Origin: Spirochaetales bacterium
Lineage (GTDB): Bacteria; Spirochaetota; Spirochaetia; DSM-2461
Direction: 5' to 3'
DNA: 54,919 nucleotides
NCBI GenBank assembly: GCA_028532905.1
Contig: JAQQAM010000254.1
Location: 1-54,919 of the forward strand
The notes below the pieces were generated by a model. It was not told the origin of the DNA. It was given only the letters and a program-made list of their open reading frames with translations, and did no database searches. Made by a program: the position numbers and the translations under genes. This document shows positions 1 through 8,083 of the stretch, piece after piece (position 1 is the stretch's first letter; the number at the start of each line of letters is the position of its first letter).

Positions 1-332
1 CGGGGCATGATAAAAGGGGGTGCCCCGAACAGGGACGGCAGGGTTCCCACTCCGAAATTGGGCCTGACAAACAGAAGACCGCCGCATCCGGTAGCCAGGT
101 TGGCGGAGACTGTGCTGAATTGATGAATCACCATGAGCTCATCACTTTCCAGACAGTCATTGATATTGATCTCAGGCCACTGTATGGAGGAGGGAGACTT
201 CTCCCGCTCGGGAGAGAAATAGGGTTCATTCCAGCGGCCGTTGACGAACTCTTCCCACTGGCGGAGGATCATCTGTTCCTGCTGCTCATTTAGTCTGCTT
301 TCGATGTCATCCAGAAAAGTCTTCAGTTCCAC
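1..332 (-). CDS. URO-D superfamily protein, N-terminal part (runs off left edge)
   Basis: This is the first ~110 codons of a gene read leftward off the window. It starts at a GTG (332-330) preceded by a GGGGG Shine-Dalgarno eight bases upstream. The visible protein has an acidic, Gln/Glu-rich N-terminus and then a block reading LLFVRPNFGVGTLPSLFGAP. That block resembles the conserved stretch of uncharacterised uroporphyrinogen-decarboxylase-like proteins (recalled as V-R-x-x-Y-G-x-G-x-x-P-S-L-F-G). The superfamily also includes corrinoid methyltransferases such as MtaA, so haem synthesis is not implied. The gene faces the AraC regulator at 464, like two further pairs in this window. The assignment rests on a short fragment, so the function is unknown. 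Confidence 0.55.
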   Translation of the reverse strand, partial: MELKTFLDDIESRLNEQQEQMILRQWEEFVNGRWNEPYFSPEREKSPSSIQWPEININDCLESDELMVIHQFSTVSANLATGCGGLLFVRPNFGVGTLPSLFGAPPFIMP

Positions 333-395
333 TGGAATGCCCCCTATTTATTTAGAATCAGTTTGTTTTCCTGACTCCCATCATAAACGCAGATA

Positions 396-442
396 TTTGC
401 ATAAATCTTTGCATTTTCACCATCTTTATATGCATTTTTCAC
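396..442. promoter_or_regulatory. Direct TTTGCAT repeats, probable AraC operator
   Basis: TTTGCAT occurs at 396-402 and 408-414, and TATGCAT at 429-435. The last two are extended by TTTTCAC / TTTTTCAC. Start-to-start distances are 12 and 21 bp, about one and two helical turns, as expected for direct half-sites of an AraC-family protein. They lie in the 131-bp gap between the divergent URO-D-like gene and the AraC gene. Confidence 0.5.
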
Positions 443-451
443 AAAATTCAG

Positions 452-457
452 TATAAT
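452..457 (+). promoter_or_regulatory. -10 box TATAAT of the AraC gene at 464
   Basis: A perfect TATAAT ends seven bases before the ATG at 464. There is no Shine-Dalgarno between them. Transcription would start at about the first base of the start codon, giving a leaderless mRNA. No good -35 is visible, so the promoter may depend on an activator bound to the repeats just upstream. Confidence 0.5.
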
Positions 458-463
458 TTTTCA

Positions 464-1330
464 ATGGAACCATCCAGAGAAACCTTTTCCGGCCCCTTCA
501 GCCTCAGTTCTCCAGTGAGCAAACCGGGCTTCGCTGCCCCCTGGCACTGGCATGAAATCAATGAAATTTACATCTGTGAAACCGACAGAATGAACTACAT
601 GGTGGGAAATATTCTCTATGAGATTCAAAAGGGCGACATACTTCTGCTGAACGCCCTGGACATTCACAGAGCGCTGCCCCCGGAACATGAAGACTACGCC
701 CGGAAGATCATTCTCTTTCACGATGATTTTTTAAGGGGATGGAAGTCAGAGGGCTACGATCTTTTTGCCTGTTTCAGGCACCGCAGTCCCGATTTCTGTC
801 ATCACCGGCATCTAAATCCTGGTGAATACGAGTCCATTCTGAAATATTATTCAGCTGCTCAAAGGGCTTTACAATCAGACCATCCGGCCGCTCTTATCCG
901 GCAGAAAATGATCCTCACAGAGTTACTCATCCTCCTCAATGACATTTATGCCGTTCCTGCCCGCAGGGATATGAAAACATTCAGCAGTTCAGAGGAAGAT
1001 TTTATCCGCAGGGTCCTTCTCTTTATTGAAGAGGGAATCAAAAACGATATCAGTCTGGACCTGTTGAGCAGGGAGTTCGGTATCTCGGTGAATTCACTGA
1101 ACAGCAAATTCCGGAAAGTCACCCGGATGACGGTTCATCAGTTTATCATCCACAGAAGGCTGCAGCTGGCCTGTGCTCTGCTGAAGCAGGGCTCAACCGT
1201 CAGCGATGCGGCTTATGATTCAGGATTCGGAGACCTTTCCCACTTTATCCGCTGTTTCAAAACCAATATCGGGACGACCCCGGGGAACTATGCCAGGAGT
1301 AACAGTTTACAGAATTATTCCTGGACATAG
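464..1330 (+). CDS. AraC-family transcription regulator
   Basis: This 288-residue protein has an N-terminal cupin-like sensor (HWHEINEIY near residue 28, followed by KGDILLLNALDIHRA) and two C-terminal helix-turn-helix motifs in the last ~100 residues (DLLSREFGISVNSLNSKFR, then SDAAYDSGFGDLSHFIRCFK). The gene is divergent from the URO-D-like gene at 332, so it probably controls that gene and itself through the TTTGCAT repeats. It has no Shine-Dalgarno and appears to be leaderless. The inducer is unknown, but the HWHE start resembles sensors that bind sugars or uronates. It converges on the MFS gene, with 35 bases between them. Confidence 0.9.
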   Translation: MEPSRETFSGPFSLSSPVSKPGFAAPWHWHEINEIYICETDRMNYMVGNILYEIQKGDILLLNALDIHRALPPEHEDYARKIILFHDDFLRGWKSEGYDLFACFRHRSPDFCHHRHLNPGEYESILKYYSAAQRALQSDHPAALIRQKMILTELLILLNDIYAVPARRDMKTFSSSEEDFIRRVLLFIEEGIKNDISLDLLSREFGISVNSLNSKFRKVTRMTVHQFIIHRRLQLACALLKQGSTVSDAAYDSGFGDLSHFIRCFKTNIGTTPGNYARSNSLQNYSWT

Positions 1331-1365
1331 GCCTCTGCCGGGGAAGGAGAGAGAATAATCTGAAT

Positions 1366-2622
1366 CTATGCATCTCCAAGAAGTTCAGCAACCCTCTTCC
1401 GGGGATCTTCGGTTCTTTTAAAGAAGAACAGGGAGATGAAAGAAAGGAAAAAACAGACAGCAAAAACTGGAATATACCCGTAAGCCTCCGCCAGGAGAGC
1501 AAAAAGTACGATTAAAAGAGACGAAGCTCCCACAAAAAGACCGATCAGGCCCGAATACAGGGGAATATCATGATCCTCCCCGAACTCCATGGGCAGAGCA
1601 AAAAAACTGACATTCTGAATACACATCATGGCAGCTCCCAGAACCATTATGGAAAGGGACACAATATAGGAATCTGAAAAAACAGCAATGCCCGTGGATG
1701 CCGCCAGCAGTAGGGATGCGGCAATATGATTGAACAGATGCCCCATCCTGTCGGCAACAATTCCAAGGACCGGATTGACCAGAAGAAATGTGGCCGCGGT
1801 CAGAATGGCAAACAGCCCCACAGAACTGCCGGGCAGATTAAATTTATCGACAAGATAGACCGCAAAATAGGTATAGGCGGAGAATCCCAGCGTATAAAAG
1901 ACCCGGCCGGCTATGTAATTCTGCAAGTCCCGGTTGCCTGCCAGAACATCTCTCAGATGGATGAAAAAATCCTTAAGGCTCTCATCACTGGAATCCACAG
2001 TCTTGCGGGCATCCGGTTCCACCTGAAACAGAAAAGCCGGCAGATAAATCATCAGGATTCCGAATCCGGTGAGAATAATAACGGCATAATTACGGGGAAA
2101 GGCAATGTTGGTGAGGAGCCAGGTGATCAGTCCTCCGCAGAGGATTCCGAAAAAATAACTGATCAGATTTCTCAGAGCAAAAAGCCGGCCCCGCAAAGAG
2201 ACTGGTATGGTTTTAGCCGTAAAATAGGAAAAGGAGGGAATAGACAGTCCTCCTCCCAGATTATTCAGAAATATGGCCAGCATTATGGAGAATACCGCCG
2301 CCCGGGGATGGGCAGAAGCAAAAAAGAAACAGAACAATCCACTCAACAGCCAGGGGAGCCTCTGAAACAGACCGGATTTGATTATCCACCCCTTTTGCTG
2401 GTTCAAACCCTGAATTTTCCTGACAATGAAAATGGACGGAATAAATACAGCAATATTTCTGATGGCAGGAATCAGAGAAATCCAGAACGGCCGGGCTCCC
2501 AGTTGTACCAGGTACACAGGAATTACATTTTCAAAGGAAATAAAGATCATCCCCATAAAATAGGTAATCCCGTCCAAAAGGCTTAAGGAGAAATTCCGCT
2601 TCAAGTACTGCTGTTCTGCCAT
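1366..2622 (-). CDS. MFS transporter
   Basis: This 418-residue membrane protein has about 12 hydrophobic segments in two halves joined by a charged loop (residues ~205-230), which is the major-facilitator pattern. It begins MAEQQYLKRNFSLSLLDG, and a start like 'N-x-x-x-L-D-G' is common in MFS proteins found beside glycosidase genes in spirochaetes and Firmicutes. It is the third gene of a leftward unit after the hydroxyacid dehydrogenase and TIM-barrel genes, with a 53-bp AT-rich gap before it, so it may take up or export a substrate of those enzymes. Its Shine-Dalgarno is weak. The substrate cannot be read from sequence. Confidence 0.8.
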   Translation of the reverse strand: MAEQQYLKRNFSLSLLDGITYFMGMIFISFENVIPVYLVQLGARPFWISLIPAIRNIAVFIPSIFIVRKIQGLNQQKGWIIKSGLFQRLPWLLSGLFCFFFASAHPRAAVFSIMLAIFLNNLGGGLSIPSFSYFTAKTIPVSLRGRLFALRNLISYFFGILCGGLITWLLTNIAFPRNYAVIILTGFGILMIYLPAFLFQVEPDARKTVDSSDESLKDFFIHLRDVLAGNRDLQNYIAGRVFYTLGFSAYTYFAVYLVDKFNLPGSSVGLFAILTAATFLLVNPVLGIVADRMGHLFNHIAASLLLAASTGIAVFSDSYIVSLSIMVLGAAMMCIQNVSFFALPMEFGEDHDIPLYSGLIGLFVGASSLLIVLFALLAEAYGYIPVFAVCFFLSFISLFFFKRTEDPRKRVAELLGDA

Positions 2623-2675
2623 AAACTTGATTTTACCAAGACATAATCAGACTGAATATATATAAAAAGAGATAA

Positions 2676-3476
2676 TTATTTTTTTTCCAGTATTTTACAG
2701 AAGGATTCCCAGTCCCGGCGCAGCTGCTGCGGATCATCCCCCTTAACAAACTCCAGAAAAGCATAATGGGTTCTGTTTCCCTCGAGGGCCGCCAGAAAAC
2801 GTCTCCACCGGGGGATGCCCACTTCCAGGGGAAGGCGTTCAATTCTTTTGTCCTGCTCTCTAAACTCCGTCAGCCTCCACTGAAAAACATGGATATTGGT
2901 CAGCCTCTCCCCCAGGTCAACCAGGGAATTCAAACAGGCCTGATCATTGAGAACATGTGGCGGCTGCCAGTAATACCGGACAGACTGACGGGACACAGCT
3001 TTATCCAGTGCCTCCACTGCTTCCGGCGTATGAGTCAGGCTGTTTTCATGGTACTCCAGAGAAACCGTCAGCCCTTCTGCAGACGCCAGATCGGCGATTC
3101 TCCGGAGATCCCTGACCGCAGCATCCAGCTCGGAAGGGCTGTACTCGGTATAATTCTTAATTCCTCCCCAGACCCTTACGGTCTCTGCTCCCAAAGCCCG
3201 GGCACTTGACAGAACATCTGAGAAGGGGAGACCTTGTGCTTCACTGATGCCGACCCGGTAATAGGAACCATAGGAAGGACAGGAAATCCCAGCGTCACGG
3301 CAGAGTCGGGACAGCTGTTTCCCTCGTGCCGCATCGCCATGGGGAGCATGTATATCACCGCCCCACTCAATGGCAGGGATGCCCAGTTCACGGCATAGAC
3401 TGATAATATCTTCCGCTTCAAGCTGTCTGAAAGATATGGAACACAGTCCGGGGATAATGTTGTTTGTGATTTTCAT
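2676..3476 (-). CDS. Sugar phosphate isomerase/epimerase, xylose-isomerase-like TIM barrel
   Basis: The 266-residue protein belongs to the AP-endonuclease-2 / xylose-isomerase-like TIM-barrel group. Supporting motifs are IPAIEWGGDIHAPHGD near the N-terminus, VSLEYHENSLTHT (a metal-binding Glu/His strand) in the middle and NIHVFQW in the second half. The start at 3476 was chosen because this ATG overlaps the upstream stop as ATGA, which implies translational coupling. The longer open frame to 3578 only reads through the neighbouring gene. Members isomerise or epimerise ketoses, inosose or similar sugars with a divalent metal. With the dehydrogenase upstream and MFS downstream it likely forms a small catabolic unit. 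The substrate is unknown. Confidence 0.8.
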   Translation of the reverse strand: MKITNNIIPGLCSISFRQLEAEDIISLCRELGIPAIEWGGDIHAPHGDAARGKQLSRLCRDAGISCPSYGSYYRVGISEAQGLPFSDVLSSARALGAETVRVWGGIKNYTEYSPSELDAAVRDLRRIADLASAEGLTVSLEYHENSLTHTPEAVEALDKAVSRQSVRYYWQPPHVLNDQACLNSLVDLGERLTNIHVFQWRLTEFREQDKRIERLPLEVGIPRWRRFLAALEGNRTHYAFLEFVKGDDPQQLRRDWESFCKILEKK

Positions 3477-4480
3477 GCCATAGTCTCCATCATTTTTTCT
3501 GTAACAGGCCAGAGAGGTTTCTCTCCGGCAAGAAAACGTCTGCACTCTTCCACAGCCATCTGCCCCATCCGTCTGCACTCGGTCTGCATGGAGCCTGCAA
3601 TATGGGGTGTAATATAGACATTGGGCATAAAAAGCAGAGGGTTATCCGCCTCTGGGGGGTCCTGCGTCAGAACATCCAGATAGGCTTCCAGATCGGGGCG
3701 GTTCTTCAGAACAGCGATCATCCCCTCTTCGTCGATAATAGCGCCCCGGGCTGTATTGATTAATGCCGCTCCCTTCTTCATAGAAGCCAGAAGGCCGGCA
3801 CTGATCATCTTCCGGGGGGACGGCAGATTCGCCGTATGCAGGGAAACCACATCACTGCTGGAGAAAATGGTCTCCAGAGAGACATACTCAAAATTTTTCT
3901 CCGATGCCAGGTCTTCATTTCTGACAATATCATACACCAGGATCTTCACATCCAGAGACTGAAGAAAATCCAGAACCCGGGAACCGATCATTCCCAGAGA
4001 GACCAGTCCCACTGTGGAGCCGTAACAGGCCGGTATGATTTGAGTCAGGGGAACCTGGTCTTCCCAGCGCTTGTTTTCCCTGCACAAACGGGTCAGGTAC
4101 TGCCCTTTTTTCAGAGCCATTATGATCTGGGCAAAGGTAAACTCAGCCACGGGAACAGCATTGGCGGCATAAGCGGTGGTAAGGGGGATTCCTGAATTCC
4201 AGAATGCCGGCGTAACAATATCTCTGACAGAACCGGCCCCGTAAAACACAGCCTTCAGTTCAGGAGCCGACGCCAGAAAAGTCTCATCCAGAATGCAGCT
4301 GTCCCAGCCGGAAAAAATAAAATTTACCTTCATCAGAAGATCAGGCCGGGCCAGAGCCTCCTCTTTTCCCATGGGGGAATGAAGAAGGTCCGTCATTCCT
4401 TTGATGGCAGAGACCTGCTCCGAGCCGTATATATTGTGAGTCTGGACAGGGTCCATAATGATAAGTGATTTATACTGCAT
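3473..4480 (-). CDS. D-isomer-specific 2-hydroxyacid dehydrogenase family
   Basis: This 335-residue NAD(P)-dependent oxidoreductase shows the family layout. The Rossmann motif is G158-LVSL-G163-MI-G166, the substrate-binding arginine is R245 in NTARGAIID, the catalytic acid is probably E277 in DPPEADNP, and the catalytic histidine is H293 in TPHIAGSM. Enzymes of this type interconvert 2-oxo acids and D-2-hydroxyacids. It is the first gene of the leftward operon and overlaps the isomerase gene by four bases (ATGA). A 214-bp intergenic region separates it from the divergent GPH symporter gene, suggesting shared control. The specific substrate is not determinable. Confidence 0.85.
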   Translation of the reverse strand: MQYKSLIIMDPVQTHNIYGSEQVSAIKGMTDLLHSPMGKEEALARPDLLMKVNFIFSGWDSCILDETFLASAPELKAVFYGAGSVRDIVTPAFWNSGIPLTTAYAANAVPVAEFTFAQIIMALKKGQYLTRLCRENKRWEDQVPLTQIIPACYGSTVGLVSLGMIGSRVLDFLQSLDVKILVYDIVRNEDLASEKNFEYVSLETIFSSSDVVSLHTANLPSPRKMISAGLLASMKKGAALINTARGAIIDEEGMIAVLKNRPDLEAYLDVLTQDPPEADNPLLFMPNVYITPHIAGSMQTECRRMGQMAVEECRRFLAGEKPLWPVTEKMMETMA

Positions 4481-4694
4481 TCAGACTGCTCCCATTTTGT
4501 TGCATACAATAATACCACAGGAGGGATTTCAGGGCAACTCGGATGTAAATAGCAGGAGCTTTTTCATTACTCATTCCCGTAAAATCTTGTGAACATATAA
4601 AATACACTATCAAAATGAGTGACAACTCACCGTCCTCATGCTATTCTGACATAATATCAAAATTAACATATCCAGCTGGATAGAAAGGCATTTT

Positions 4695-6110
4695 ATGGAA
4701 AAACTAAGTTTCAAAAACAAGATTATCTATGCCCTGGGAGGACTGGGCTATGCCCTGATAACAGTGATGCATATGCTGTACCTGGTCTGGTTCTTCTTTC
4801 CGCCGGCAGATGCGGGAATCCCCTATTTCATTCCCCAGGAAGCTGTATTTCTCAGCTTTACATTTATCGGTCTGGTAATGGCTCTGGGTCGTATTTTTGA
4901 TGCGGTGAGTGATCCCCTTATCGCCACATGGAGCGATAACACCAAGTCAAAACTGGGACGGCGGATTCCCTTTATGCGCTACTCCGCCCTCTTCGTGGGC
5001 TTGAGCTATGTTCTGGTATTCTTTGTTCCCGACATTTCAGGAATCAACGGCATCAATATGATATGGCTGGCAGTCTGGCTTTCCCTGTCCACCCTTTTCC
5101 TCACCAGCTACCTGATTCCCCAGACAGCCCTTATGGTGGAACTGGCGGTACACCCCGACGACAAGGTGGATCTGGCGACCTTGAACTCGGTTCTCTGGTT
5201 CGCCGGATTTCTGATTGTCTCCTTCTCCGGAAGCTTCTGGAATATCCTTCAGAATGCCTTCGGCCTGACCCGTCTAGAGTCCATACAGTACACATTTCTG
5301 GGAATTGCCGCCATGGGCGTCATCTTTATGCTGATCCCTGCGTTCCTTTTAAAAGAACCAGGAACAGATAAGATTAATAAAGAGAATATTCCCCGGCAGC
5401 CCCTGATGCCGGCAATTAAAAAGGTATTCAGAAACAAGGATTATGCTGTAGTGGTGGCATCAACCACACTCTACAACCTGGCCACAACCATGTTTGAAGC
5501 CGGGCTGATCTACTATCTGACTGTCCTGGCTCTGCAGGATGCTAAAGTTCAGGGTCCCCTGACAACGATCATCGGAGCTATAACCTTTGCCTCCTATCCC
5601 TTCCTTAACAAATTCTCCAAATCCCTGGGCAAAAAGAGGATTATGAGATTCGGATTCATTCTGTTCTTTCTTCTGTTTGTGGCCATATCCCTGCTGGGAG
5701 TCTCCTTTATACCCTACTGGCTGGCCATTGGACTGGTGATAGTCTTTGCTCCCCTCCCACAGTCTATTTTCGGCGTTCTGCCCAACGCCATTACAGCCGA
5801 CTGTGCCAGCTGGGACAAACATGAAACCGGGGAAGACAGTGCGGGAATGTACTTTGCGGCCAACGGCTTTGTCCGGAAGCTTGGACAGACCCTGGGAGCG
5901 CTGCTGTTCACCTCACTCCTGTTGCTGGGTAAAGATGTGGGACACGATGCTGGAATCAGAATGGCTGCGGTCTTCGGCGGAATATTCTCGGCTGCCGGAT
6001 TTGTTCTGATGCAGTTCTACAATGAAAAGAAAATGCTCAGCTATATGGATGAAGAACACCGGCCCGATTCTCACAGGGAAGTGAAGAGCGATCCCCTGCC
6101 GGAAGTGTAA
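4695..6110 (+). CDS. GPH-family sugar:cation symporter
   Basis: This 471-residue, 12-segment inner-membrane protein belongs to the glycoside-pentoside-hexuronide:cation symporter family (the MelB/XynP/UidB group). The signature loop after segment 2 is plain: GRIFDAVSDPLIATWSDNTK followed by SKLGRRIPFM. GPH members import glycosides, pentosides or uronides with Na+ or H+. The start ATG has AAAGG eight bases upstream. The gene is divergent from the dehydrogenase operon and convergent with the OmpG-like porin gene, so outer-membrane entry and inner-membrane uptake of one glycan may be encoded side by side. The substrate is unknown. Confidence 0.87.
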   Translation: MEKLSFKNKIIYALGGLGYALITVMHMLYLVWFFFPPADAGIPYFIPQEAVFLSFTFIGLVMALGRIFDAVSDPLIATWSDNTKSKLGRRIPFMRYSALFVGLSYVLVFFVPDISGINGINMIWLAVWLSLSTLFLTSYLIPQTALMVELAVHPDDKVDLATLNSVLWFAGFLIVSFSGSFWNILQNAFGLTRLESIQYTFLGIAAMGVIFMLIPAFLLKEPGTDKINKENIPRQPLMPAIKKVFRNKDYAVVVASTTLYNLATTMFEAGLIYYLTVLALQDAKVQGPLTTIIGAITFASYPFLNKFSKSLGKKRIMRFGFILFFLLFVAISLLGVSFIPYWLAIGLVIVFAPLPQSIFGVLPNAITADCASWDKHETGEDSAGMYFAANGFVRKLGQTLGALLFTSLLLLGKDVGHDAGIRMAAVFGGIFSAAGFVLMQFYNEKKMLSYMDEEHRPDSHREVKSDPLPEV

Positions 6111-6124
6111 AGGATTATAAATGT

Positions 6125-6154
6125 AAAAGCCCCCCCGGATAAATCCGGCGGGGC
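6125..6154 (-). terminator. Rho-independent terminator of the porin gene
   Basis: Read leftward, a GC-rich hairpin (CCCCG-CCGGAT, loop TT, ATCCGG-GGGG, with one bulged base) is followed by CTTTT. It lies in the 82-bp gap between the convergent symporter and porin genes and best fits the minus-strand transcript. On the plus strand the U-tract is missing. Confidence 0.7.
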
Positions 6155-6192
6155 AGGGGGTATATAAATAAATCTGAAATGATTTTATATGA

Positions 6193-7071
6193 TTAGAAAG
6201 AGTAGGAAACTCCGACCTTCCACATAACAGTGTTTACGTTCTGGTCTTCCTTCAGGTTGGTATTCTGATACCAGACTTCTGTGAAGGGAGAAACACCATT
6301 CTCAGCAGAGTAAGACATTTTCAGTCCGGCTCTCTGTCTCAGGGTATCCACAACATTTTCATCACCGTTGTAGTACTGTCTGTACAGTCCGATTCTGGCA
6401 TAAGGGTTAAAATTGATTCCGTTGCTGAACTGGTGGTTGTAGTAGAGACGGGCCTGAACTTCGTTGTAGAGACCGTCATTGTCAAAGTTTTCCAGCTCGT
6501 TGTAGAGGCCTAATGCAAAACTCTGGGTACCATTGAATCTGTAGCGGAAACCTGTTTCCACTTCATGGTAGTATGTATTGTCTTTACCGTTGTTCACTCT
6601 GTAAGTGGGCATCATGTTAAGATAGACATTGTGTTCTGATACAGGAAAATCAAAGTTCAGCTTGAATCTGTTCTCGTAGCTGTTTCCTTCGTAACCGATT
6701 CCGGCAGGAGTGTGAATACGCAGTTCATACTCAGGGTTGAATGCAATACCGCCGAGGCCGAACTTACCACCGAACATCAGTTTCTGTCTGACGGTGTGTC
6801 CCAGACGCTGACCTGTATCTTCTCTATAGTAGGATCCGGCCTGTCTGTTCTCAGCTTCCACTTTCATATAGAGGGGAATTTCATCATGAGAGATTCCGAA
6901 TGTAACTCCGGGAGAGATAAAGAGATCGCTATCCTTATCTGCTTCGTCGGTGTTCATCTCATTCTCCATATAAGTTCCAACAGAGAAGTTCCAGGGACTG
7001 CTGCTGTCAGCTGACAGGGTTGGAATAAAGACAGCCAGTCCGATAATCGCAAAAATCAAGCTTTTTTTCAT
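6193..7071 (-). CDS. OmpG-like outer-membrane porin
   Basis: The 292-residue precursor has a cleavable signal peptide of about 21 residues ending LSADS. The rest alternates polar and aromatic residues, as in a transmembrane beta-barrel, and it ends with the classic C-terminal phenylalanine (VGVSYSF). It resembles E. coli OmpG as recalled: HEVETGFRYRFNGTQ corresponds to the OmpG stretch VETETGLQYTFNET, and PYARIGLYR to PYTRIGLDR. OmpG is a monomeric 14-strand porin for oligosaccharides. A Shine-Dalgarno GGAG lies ten bases before the ATG. It follows the AraC gene at 7225 in the same direction and faces the GPH symporter gene, which suggests a sugar-uptake role. Confidence 0.8.
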   Translation of the reverse strand: MKKSLIFAIIGLAVFIPTLSADSSSPWNFSVGTYMENEMNTDEADKDSDLFISPGVTFGISHDEIPLYMKVEAENRQAGSYYREDTGQRLGHTVRQKLMFGGKFGLGGIAFNPEYELRIHTPAGIGYEGNSYENRFKLNFDFPVSEHNVYLNMMPTYRVNNGKDNTYYHEVETGFRYRFNGTQSFALGLYNELENFDNDGLYNEVQARLYYNHQFSNGINFNPYARIGLYRQYYNGDENVVDTLRQRAGLKMSYSAENGVSPFTEVWYQNTNLKEDQNVNTVMWKVGVSYSF

Positions 7072-7224
7072 TATTTGATACTCCAGTATTTTGTTTTAAT
7101 ATACAAGAATGTAAAACGAACGTGTAGGCCAGGCTTGTGGAGGAGAAGGATAATCTGTCAGGATTAAATGGGGCTGTATGAAGTTATTTGAGCAGAGTAT
7201 GAAGATATTGCAGAGTGACTTTGG

Positions 7225-7959
7225 TCAGGGACCCTGTACCGGATGGGTCCTGTAATAGCTAGGGGAAAAACCGGTATTTTTTCGGAAGGAACGGCTGAAA
7301 CTTTTCACATCACCAAAGCCGGTCTGATCAGAAATATCGGAAATACGCATTTCCGTTTTCAAAAGTGTTTTTGCCTTTTCCATACGCCGGGAAATGATGT
7401 ACTGATAGGGTGTAGTACCCAGCTCTTTTCTGAAAAGACGGATGAAATACTGAGTGTTGTATCCGGCCTTATTGCCCAGTTCTTCAATAGACAGATCTCT
7501 GTGCAGGTTCAGAGAAATATACTCAAGCAGAGGAGTCAGAGTGCTTTTGCTCGGTTTAACCAGCTCCTCTTCCCGGCAGTACTCGACCAGGGCGTCAGCC
7601 AGAACGGAGACCAGCCTGTCTCTTTTCCGGCCAATGCACTCAGTAATCGTTTCAAGAAGTGCAAAAAGCACCGGATCCTCTGAGGCATGTATTTCAGACA
7701 GGGATATCAGATTCTCAGGAAATACATCCAAATGCAGATAAACACAGAAAAAGGGGTTGCCGGGATTATGGCGGATACTGTAGGAACGTGCTGTCGGAAA
7801 AAAGTAAAGGGAGCCTTCCTGCAGCGGGAGACTTCCGGAGATATCCCTGTAAACCGCCTGTCCCCCTTTTACATAGTAAAGACGGGCATACCCGGGAGGA
7901 AGGGGCTCCTCCACATACCACCCGGGCGGACAATGGGCTATACCGAATGACTGAACCAT
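7225..7959 (-). CDS. AraC-family transcription regulator
   Basis: The 244-residue protein has a short N-terminal cupin-type sensor (PLQEGSLYFFPTARSYSIRH) and a canonical C-terminal double helix-turn-helix (LSIEELGNKAGYNTQYFIRLFRK, then ISDISDQTGFGDVKSFSRSFRK). It is divergent from the URO-D-family gene at 8084 across a 124-bp gap that holds two TTGCATAAT repeats, so that gene is its likely target. A TTGACT / GAGAAT pair (18-bp spacer) would place the transcript start at the ATG, and no strong Shine-Dalgarno is seen. The porin gene lies downstream on the same strand. Confidence 0.9.
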   Translation of the reverse strand: MVQSFGIAHCPPGWYVEEPLPPGYARLYYVKGGQAVYRDISGSLPLQEGSLYFFPTARSYSIRHNPGNPFFCVYLHLDVFPENLISLSEIHASEDPVLFALLETITECIGRKRDRLVSVLADALVEYCREEELVKPSKSTLTPLLEYISLNLHRDLSIEELGNKAGYNTQYFIRLFRKELGTTPYQYIISRRMEKAKTLLKTEMRISDISDQTGFGDVKSFSRSFRKNTGFSPSYYRTHPVQGP

Positions 7960-7996
7960 ACTTCATTCTCTACCTGAAATCTTCCAAAAGTCAATT

Positions 7997-8048
7997 ATTG
8001 CATAATGTAAATCATATTTTTCAGTTTTTAATATACTATTTGCATAAT
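7997..8048. promoter_or_regulatory. TTGCATAAT direct repeats 42 bp apart, probable AraC operator
   Basis: TTGCATAAT occurs at 7998-8006 and again at 8040-8048, exactly 42 bp apart, which is four helical turns. Both lie in the divergent promoter region of the AraC gene (7959) and the URO-D-family gene (8084). A TATACT at 8032-8037 could be the -10 box of the plus-strand gene. Confidence 0.5.
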
Positions 8049-8083
8049 ATCATCAGGACAAAACTGCAAAAAAGGATATTCAT

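Noticed and set aside
3477-3578. N-terminal extension of the TIM-barrel isomerase
   Set aside because: It lies wholly within the upstream dehydrogenase gene; the ATGA overlap at 3473-3476 gives the proper coupled start.
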